DNA of 64,000 bases from Adlercreutzia equolifaciens (GTDB lineage: Bacteria > Actinomycetota > Coriobacteriia > Coriobacteriales > Eggerthellaceae): assembly GCF_029076695.1 (NCBI RefSeq), contig NZ_JARFIK010000001.1:806001-870000 (forward strand). Reading direction: 5' to 3'. The position numbers were made by a program, and so were the translations under genes. Of this stretch, positions 58,812 through 64,000 are shown one piece after another (positions within the stretch are counted from its first letter, which is position 1; every line of letters begins with the position of its first letter). The notes under the pieces were generated by a model. The model saw only the letters and a list, made by a program, of their open reading frames with translations, did not search any database and was not told where the DNA came from.

Positions 58812-60908
58812 ATGAGCGGTTACGAGAAGCTGCTTGCGCCTATCCAGATTGGAACCCACACGTGGAAGAATCGCATTGCGAAGGGGCCCTCTTCCACGCT
58901 GTTCTGGGGACCGGATCAGTTCTGCAACGATCGCGTCATCGACACCTTTGAGGCCATTGCCAAGGGCGGTGCCGGCGCTGTTATTCTGGGCGCCTGCATT
59001 TCCGACGATCCGGCAATGCTCATCTGCAAGGACGGTACTTCCGGCTTCACGGTAAGCGATTACCCGTTCGGCGGCTTGTACGACGACAAGTTCATTCCCG
59101 GCATGGCCAAGCTGGCCGACGCCATTCACGCCCATGGTTGCGAGATCATCGCGCAGATCTTCCAGAATGGCTCGGCGCTGAAGACCGAGGGCGGCTCTTG
59201 GGGCCCCTCGGACATCCCCGAGACCGAGTTGCCGAGCCCGGTGCCCTACTGCTTCCCCGTGCGCGGCGTCTCTCTCGAGGAGATCGAGGCCTTCAAGGCG
59301 CGCTACATCGACGCGGCCGAGCGCGCGAAGAAGGCAGGTCTTGACGGCGTGGAAGTTCACGCGGCCAACGGCTACTTCATCATGAGCTTCACCTCCCGCA
59401 TTTGGAACAAGCGCAACGACGAGTACGGCTGCCAGACCTTGGAGAACCGCACGCGTCTGGCCTGCGAGCTCATCGCCGGCATCAAAGAGCGCTGCGGCGA
59501 GGACTTCATCGTGGGCGTGCGCATGAACGGCCAGGAATTCGGTCATCCGCTGGCCACCACCATGGAGGAGAGCGCCGAGTTCGCGAAGCTCTACGAGCGC
59601 GCCGGCGCCGACTACATCTCCGTGACGGGCTACGGCTACGGCGATTGCCCCTTCCAGTACGCCGACGACTACTGGATGTACCCGAAGGCCGACCCGGACA
59701 TGCAGCCCTACCTGCCGCGTCTGGAGGGCAGTGGCCTGCTCGTGCCGCTGGCGGCCAACGTGAAGGCGGCCGGCGTGCAGGTGCCCGTCTTCGGCATCGG
59801 CTCGCTGACGCCCGAGAAGGCCGAGGCGGCCATCGGCGCCGGCGACATGGACCTGGCGCTGTTCGCCCGCGGCCTGTGGGCCGACCCGGACATGGCCAAC
59901 AAGCTGGCCGCCGGTCATCCCGAGGACGTGCGCCGCTGCAACCATTGCGCCACCTGCGACGCCGAGCATCCGGGCGTGATCAAGCGCTGCCGCGTGAACC
60001 CGGCTTTCGGTCGCGAGCGCGAGCTGGAGGCGAAGCCGGCCGAGAAGAAGAAGCGCGTGCTGGTGGTGGGCGGCGGTGCCGCTGGCCTGGAGGCAGCGCG
60101 CGTGGCGGCCGAGCGCGGCCATGAAGTGACCCTGGCCGAGAAGGAGTCCATGCTGGCGCTGGAGCTGAAGCTTGCCACCATGGTGAAGGGTACCACCTGC
60201 GAAGACGTGCCCGCGCTCATCACCTGGCTCGAGACCCAGGCGGAAAAGACCCCTGGTCTCACCATTAAGACCAAGACCGAGGTTACCCCGGACTACGTGC
60301 GCAAGATGGCGCCCGATGTCGTCATCGTGGCCACGGGCGGTGCCTATGGCACGCCGGCGGTGCCCGGCATCGAGGGCAAGAACGTGTCCACGGTGCCTCA
60401 GCTGACCAAGATGGCGAAGACCCCGCTGAAGATTTTCGGCGCCAATGCCCTGAACAAGTTGTCCGAGGTGGCGCTGCCGGGCGTGGGCAAGAACTGCGTG
60501 GTTCTGGGAGCCCAGATCGAGGGCATTCAGGGCGCCATCTTCCTGCAGAAGCGCGGCAAGAACGTCATGGTGTTCGACGAGGTGGACAAGGTGGCCGACC
60601 GTATGCCCCCGCGCTACGTCGATCGCTCGCTGCACTACCTGAACGAGGTGGGCGTGCCCATCACCACGGGCGTCACCTTCAAGGAGATCACGAAGAAGGG
60701 CCTGCGCTACGAGGAGAACGGCGTGGAGAAGTTCCAGCCGGCCGACACCATCATGGTGTTCCAGTCGCCCCATGAGGATTTGAGCCTCTACGAGGCGCTG
60801 AAGAATCTGGCTCCCGAGGTGTACTCCATCGGCGCCTGCAACGGTGAGGACACGAGCCTCATGGTGGACGCCCTCAGCCAGGGCCGCGAGATCGGCGTGC
60901 GCATCTAG
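58812..60908 (+). CDS. Old Yellow Enzyme family NADH:flavin oxidoreductase/2,4-dienoyl-CoA reductase-like
   Basis: A 698-aa enzyme. The N-terminal FMN barrel (about 1-370) has NRIAKGPSST, EVHAANGYFIMSFTSRIWNKRNDEYG and IGSLTPEKAEAAI. An iron-sulfur motif RRCNHCATCD...CRVNPAFG lies near residue 380. The C-terminal FAD/NAD domain starts KKRVLVVGGGAAGLEAARVA near 418. This matches enal/enone reductases such as BaiCD/BaiH and daidzein reductase. The substrate is unknown. AGGTAGGAAAGGGGAGAG precedes ATG 58812. Downstream MFS and SDR genes suggest uptake and redox conversion of an imported ketone or alcohol. Confidence 0.88.
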   Translation: MSGYEKLLAPIQIGTHTWKNRIAKGPSSTLFWGPDQFCNDRVIDTFEAIAKGGAGAVILGACISDDPAMLICKDGTSGFTVSDYPFGGLYDDKFIPGMAKLADAIHAHGCEIIAQIFQNGSALKTEGGSWGPSDIPETELPSPVPYCFPVRGVSLEEIEAFKARYIDAAERAKKAGLDGVEVHAANGYFIMSFTSRIWNKRNDEYGCQTLENRTRLACELIAGIKERCGEDFIVGVRMNGQEFGHPLATTMEESAEFAKLYERAGADYISVTGYGYGDCPFQYADDYWMYPKADPDMQPYLPRLEGSGLLVPLAANVKAAGVQVPVFGIGSLTPEKAEAAIGAGDMDLALFARGLWADPDMANKLAAGHPEDVRRCNHCATCDAEHPGVIKRCRVNPAFGRERELEAKPAEKKKRVLVVGGGAAGLEAARVAAERGHEVTLAEKESMLALELKLATMVKGTTCEDVPALITWLETQAEKTPGLTIKTKTEVTPDYVRKMAPDVVIVATGGAYGTPAVPGIEGKNVSTVPQLTKMAKTPLKIFGANALNKLSEVALPGVGKNCVVLGAQIEGIQGAIFLQKRGKNVMVFDEVDKVADRMPPRYVDRSLHYLNEVGVPITTGVTFKEITKKGLRYEENGVEKFQPADTIMVFQSPHEDLSLYEALKNLAPEVYSIGACNGEDTSLMVDALSQGREIGVRI

Positions 60909-60972
60909 CCGTCGATGCAAGGGGAGTGAGGGGCGCCGAAAGGGCGGCGCCCCTGAATAGAAAGGGGTACGT

Positions 60973-62235
60973 ATGAAAGCTGCCAAGCTTTCCAAGGCAC
61001 CGGCCTATCGCTGGTGGATCCTGGTCATGAACATGCTGACCTACGGCTACTTCTTCATGACCATTCAAACGGCGGCGGCCTTTGGCACCGCCATCCAGGA
61101 GGCCATGGGGCTCAATGCCACCATGCTCTCGTTCTACACCACGGCTACCATGATCAGCTTTGCGCTGCTGGCAGGGCCGGGTGGCAAGCTCATCGCCAAG
61201 GTGGGCACGAAGAAGACCATTCTCATCGCCCTGGCCATCGACGTGGCGGCCTCGGCTGTCTTTGCCGTTGCAGGCGGCAACTACGTGTCGGATCTGGTTC
61301 TTCGCTTCATTCAGGGCATCTCCGGCGGCTTCATTGGGGCCGCGGCTGTCAACAGCACGGCCATGTGGTTCCCAGTGCGCCAGCGCGGTATTGCCGGAGG
61401 CATCCTGCTGGGCGTGCTGGGCATCGGCTTCACCCTGGCCACGCTGGGCGCCCAGGCACTTTTGGGCTGGGGGCTCCCGTGGTACACCGCCATGGGCGGC
61501 CTCACGGCGGTCTCGGGCGTGGTGATCTTCGTGCTGTATCTGCTGACGGTGCGCGAGATTGGCACGGTGTACCCCGGGGCGATGTCCATCGCCGAGCTGC
61601 TGCCCGAGGAGGCGGCCGCCGATGCGCCGGCGCGCGACACCTCCCAGCTGCCCGGCACCATGGCCGAGGTGCGTCGCAACGGCAAGTACTGGGCCTGTGC
61701 GGTGGTGGGCTTCGGCAACGCCTTCCTCGTGTATGGCTTTGGCACGTTCCTTATGTTCCTGCTCATGAACGACTTGGGCATTACCTCCGACCTGGTCACG
61801 ATGGTCATCAGCTCCACCTTCTTCATCACCATTGTGGCGGCGCCCCTCGGCGGCATCCTGTCCGACAACGTTTTCAAGGGCTCGCGCTACCAGACGCTCA
61901 TGATTGCCACGGGCATTACCGCCGTGACGCTCGTTCTCATTCCGATCATCGGCAATGCGAGCGCCATCATCGTGGCAGTGCTGCTCATGCTGGCCTACGG
62001 CTCGGTGTCCATGATCCTCGGTCCCTTCTGGGCCATTCCCAACGAAATTACCCAGCCGCAAATTGCCGGCCAGTGCACGGGCGAGCTCACCATGCTCTCC
62101 AATATCGGCGGCATTGTGGTGGCGCCGGTGTTCGCTGCGCTCATCGACAGCACGGGCACGGCCCTCATCTGCCTGGGCATCTGCGTGGCCGTGGGCGTGA
62201 TCAGCTTCCTGTGCGCCCGCTTCATTCACCAGTAG
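60973..62235 (+). CDS. MFS transporter, probable substrate importer
   Basis: A 420-aa protein with 12 segments. MTIQTAAAFGTAIQEAMGLNA near residue 20 and LAGPGGKLIAKVGTKKTILIA (motif A region) near 60 mark it as MFS; it resembles carboxylate or OFA-type porters more than sugar porters. Its place between a reductase and two SDR genes suggests it brings in the shared substrate or removes the product. AAAGGGG precedes ATG 60973. Confidence 0.82.
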   Translation: MKAAKLSKAPAYRWWILVMNMLTYGYFFMTIQTAAAFGTAIQEAMGLNATMLSFYTTATMISFALLAGPGGKLIAKVGTKKTILIALAIDVAASAVFAVAGGNYVSDLVLRFIQGISGGFIGAAAVNSTAMWFPVRQRGIAGGILLGVLGIGFTLATLGAQALLGWGLPWYTAMGGLTAVSGVVIFVLYLLTVREIGTVYPGAMSIAELLPEEAAADAPARDTSQLPGTMAEVRRNGKYWACAVVGFGNAFLVYGFGTFLMFLLMNDLGITSDLVTMVISSTFFITIVAAPLGGILSDNVFKGSRYQTLMIATGITAVTLVLIPIIGNASAIIVAVLLMLAYGSVSMILGPFWAIPNEITQPQIAGQCTGELTMLSNIGGIVVAPVFAALIDSTGTALICLGICVAVGVISFLCARFIHQ

Positions 62236-62310
62236 GGCTCTGGGTTTCGGGCTCCCGCGCCAAGCCGCGATAGCGGAAGGGCGCGAAATCGATCGAGAAA
62301 GGATCGCTTT

Positions 62311-63120
62311 ATGGAAGACAAGAAGGTAGTCATTATCACCGGGGCTGCTATGGGTATTGGCAAAGCGGCCGTGGACCGCTTCGGCCGCGCGGGCTGGCAG
62401 ATTGCCGCCGTCGACTGGAACGGCGAGGCGCTGGCCGCCACCGAGGCCGAGATGACCGGGAAGGGCTATGCCGTCGACGCCTATGTGCTGAACGTGGCCG
62501 ACTACGACGCCTGCGCCGCCATGGTGACTGATGTGGAGGCGAAGTACGGACGCATCAACGGCCTGTACAACAACGCGGGCATCTTGGGCGACCGCGACGG
62601 CATCCTGGGCTTTGACCACGAGACGGTCAAAGACGCCTTCGAGGTGAATGTGTTTGGTTCGTTGAACCTCATTCAGCTGGTGGCCCGCGTCATGGATCGC
62701 TTGGGCATCCAGGGCGCCATTGTCAACACCACCTCCATTAACGCCGAGGTGGGCACATGGGATCCCATCGGCTACATCGGCTCGAAGGGTGCCATGAAGG
62801 CCATCACCCAGGGCGCCGCTTTCCATCTGGGTGCTCAGGGCATCCGCGTGAACGCCGTGTCTCCCGGTGCCACCATCACGCCCATGGCGGCTAGCGTCTA
62901 CGACGTGCCGCCGGCGCGGGAGGCTGTGGCCCTGAACCACAATCGCCACCGCTGGATCACCCCCGAAGAGGTGGCTAACGCGGCTTTCTGGCTCATCTCC
63001 GATGAGGCCTCGGGCGTGAACGGCATTGTGGTGGCCGTCGATGACGGCTATGCCACGGGCAAGGGCGCCGATCTGCTGGGCATTTTCGAGGAGTGGGAGA
63101 GCGAGCACCCGCAGGCTTAG
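62311..63120 (+). CDS. short-chain dehydrogenase/reductase (SDR 1)
   Basis: A 269-aa classical SDR. The cofactor motif is TGAAMGIG at residues 10-17, NNAG is near 88, the catalytic serine is in NTTSINAEVG near 145, and YIGSK supplies Tyr and Lys near 158. Following Asp in AAVDWNGEA suggests NAD preference. It probably oxidises or reduces a hydroxyl or ketone on the operon substrate. GAGAAAGGATCG precedes ATG 62311. Confidence 0.9.
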   Translation: MEDKKVVIITGAAMGIGKAAVDRFGRAGWQIAAVDWNGEALAATEAEMTGKGYAVDAYVLNVADYDACAAMVTDVEAKYGRINGLYNNAGILGDRDGILGFDHETVKDAFEVNVFGSLNLIQLVARVMDRLGIQGAIVNTTSINAEVGTWDPIGYIGSKGAMKAITQGAAFHLGAQGIRVNAVSPGATITPMAASVYDVPPAREAVALNHNRHRWITPEEVANAAFWLISDEASGVNGIVVAVDDGYATGKGADLLGIFEEWESEHPQA

Positions 63121-63218
63121 GCTCTCGCGTTTCTTCAAGTTCGTTGACAAGGGAGGCCTTCGCGCCCGGACGGAGGCACCGTCCCTTACAAGGGTTCCGG
63201 GAAGATTAGGAGGAGATC

Positions 63219-63989
63219 ATGAATCGTCTGGAAGGCAAGCGCGCCATTATCACCGGTGGTGCCAAGGGTCTCGGTCTGGCCACGGCTCAGCTGTTTGTAG
63301 AAGAGGGAGCGAAGATCGCCATCGTCGACTTCGACGGCGAGGCCGGCCGCGAGGCTGCCAAGGTGATCACCGAGGCTGGTGGCGAGGTGTACTTCCACGA
63401 GGTGGACGTGCGCGACGCCGAGGCCATCGAGGCCACCTTCGCCACCATCAACGAGGAGATGGGTGGCATCGACATCCTGGTCAACAGCGCCGGCGTAGTG
63501 GACTCGGGCGTCATCGCTCACGAGACGAGCATCGAGGAGTGGCGCGAGGTTATCGACACCGACCTGAACGGCTCGTTCATCACCTCGAAGTTCGCCGTGC
63601 CCTACATGCTCGGCAAGGGCGGCTCCATCGTGAACATCGCTTCCACGGCCGGCCTGTCCTCGGTGTGCGACGGCAACGCCCCCTACCATGCGGCCAAGGG
63701 CGGCGTGGTGCAGATGACCAAGAACTTCGGCATTTCCTACGCCAAGAAGGGCATCCGCTGCAACTGCGTGTGCCCCGGCACCACCCTCACCGACCTGGTG
63801 CGCAACGACCTCATCAACAAGTTCGGCAGCGTGGAGGAGGGCGAGCCGGTCTACGGCGCCATGCACCCCATGGGTCGTCTGGGCAAACCCATCGAGACCG
63901 CCTACGCCATCCTGTACCTGGCCTCTGACGAGGCGGCGTGGACCACGGGCGTGGCCCTGCCGGTGGACGGCGGCTTCACCGCTGCGTAA
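63219..63989 (+). CDS. short-chain dehydrogenase/reductase (SDR 2)
   Basis: A 256-aa classical SDR. The cofactor motif is TGGAKGLG at residues 12-19, NSAG is near 91, the catalytic serine lies in NIASTAGLSS near 141, and YHAAK near 156 supplies Tyr and Lys. IVDFDGEAGR suggests NAD preference. The 98-nt gap before it carries a TTGACA at 63144-63149 but no clear -10. It shares only family-level similarity with SDR 1, so the two likely act on different positions or stereoisomers. GGAGGAG precedes ATG 63219. Confidence 0.9.
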   Translation: MNRLEGKRAIITGGAKGLGLATAQLFVEEGAKIAIVDFDGEAGREAAKVITEAGGEVYFHEVDVRDAEAIEATFATINEEMGGIDILVNSAGVVDSGVIAHETSIEEWREVIDTDLNGSFITSKFAVPYMLGKGGSIVNIASTAGLSSVCDGNAPYHAAKGGVVQMTKNFGISYAKKGIRCNCVCPGTTLTDLVRNDLINKFGSVEEGEPVYGAMHPMGRLGKPIETAYAILYLASDEAAWTTGVALPVDGGFTAA

Positions 63990-64000
63990 AGCGCGGCAAT

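Overview
The window looks like chromosome of a GC-rich gut actinobacterium of the class Coriobacteriia, most likely family Eggerthellaceae. This is inferred from content: two complete DMSO-reductase-family molybdoenzyme operons with Tat signals, TorD chaperones and NapGH-like electron-transfer modules, two LuxR regulators with about 12 membrane segments, a Tat-exported flavin reductase, type III glutamine synthetase, and an Old-Yellow-Enzyme/SDR operon. No rRNA, tRNA, CRISPR array, transposase or phage gene was seen. The species cannot be named from sequence alone.

Layout. 1-1200: rplM-rpsI. 1430-8950: a MarR regulator, then molybdoenzyme operon 1 (catalytic A, FeS B, membrane C, TorD, NapG-like, NapH-like). 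9046-14517: L-rhamnose operon rhaB-rhaA-rhaD-sugar porter. 14655-16975: glutamine synthetase III followed by structured DNA. 16999-23140: TPR protein, then a two-component/ABC exporter module. 23155-41500: a large respiratory island flanked by two LuxR membrane regulators. It holds a secreted small protein, a two-domain protein paired with TorD, a UvrD-like helicase paired with a coiled-coil protein, molybdoenzyme operon 2, a NapGH-like pair and a ferredoxin with an FlpD-like middle. 41651-43440: flavin reductase lipoprotein. 43460-49905: two-component system divergent from a VTC/DUF4956/carbohydrate-binding lipoprotein operon. 50081-53613: efflux MFS, YerC-like regulator, a non-coding stretch with a probable small RNA gene, and a lipoprotein. 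53663-57870: M18 aminopeptidase, rubrerythrin, LysR and LysE. 57962-63989: TetR divergent from an OYE flavoenzyme, MFS and two SDR dehydrogenases.

How the parts work together. The two A-B-C molybdoenzyme sets probably pass electrons from the menaquinone pool, through DmsC-like anchors and DmsB-like ferredoxins, to Tat-exported reductases that act on an exogenous acceptor. NapG/NapH-like proteins give a second quinol entry. The LuxR membrane proteins and conserved promoter motifs probably tie expression to the substrate. Operon 2 resembles the catechol-dehydroxylase-type reductases of this family, but the substrate is not determined.

The most unusual content is non-coding. A 130-nt structured element occurs twice (16778-16907 and 36347-36475), and its stems are conserved by compensatory changes. 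A small dispersed palindrome has entered the reading frame of a response regulator linker. A 41-nt promoter/leader block is duplicated in front of two operons of the respiratory island. A long hairpin leader precedes molybdoenzyme 2. A probable ~165-nt small RNA with C-rich loops lies at 52293-52460.
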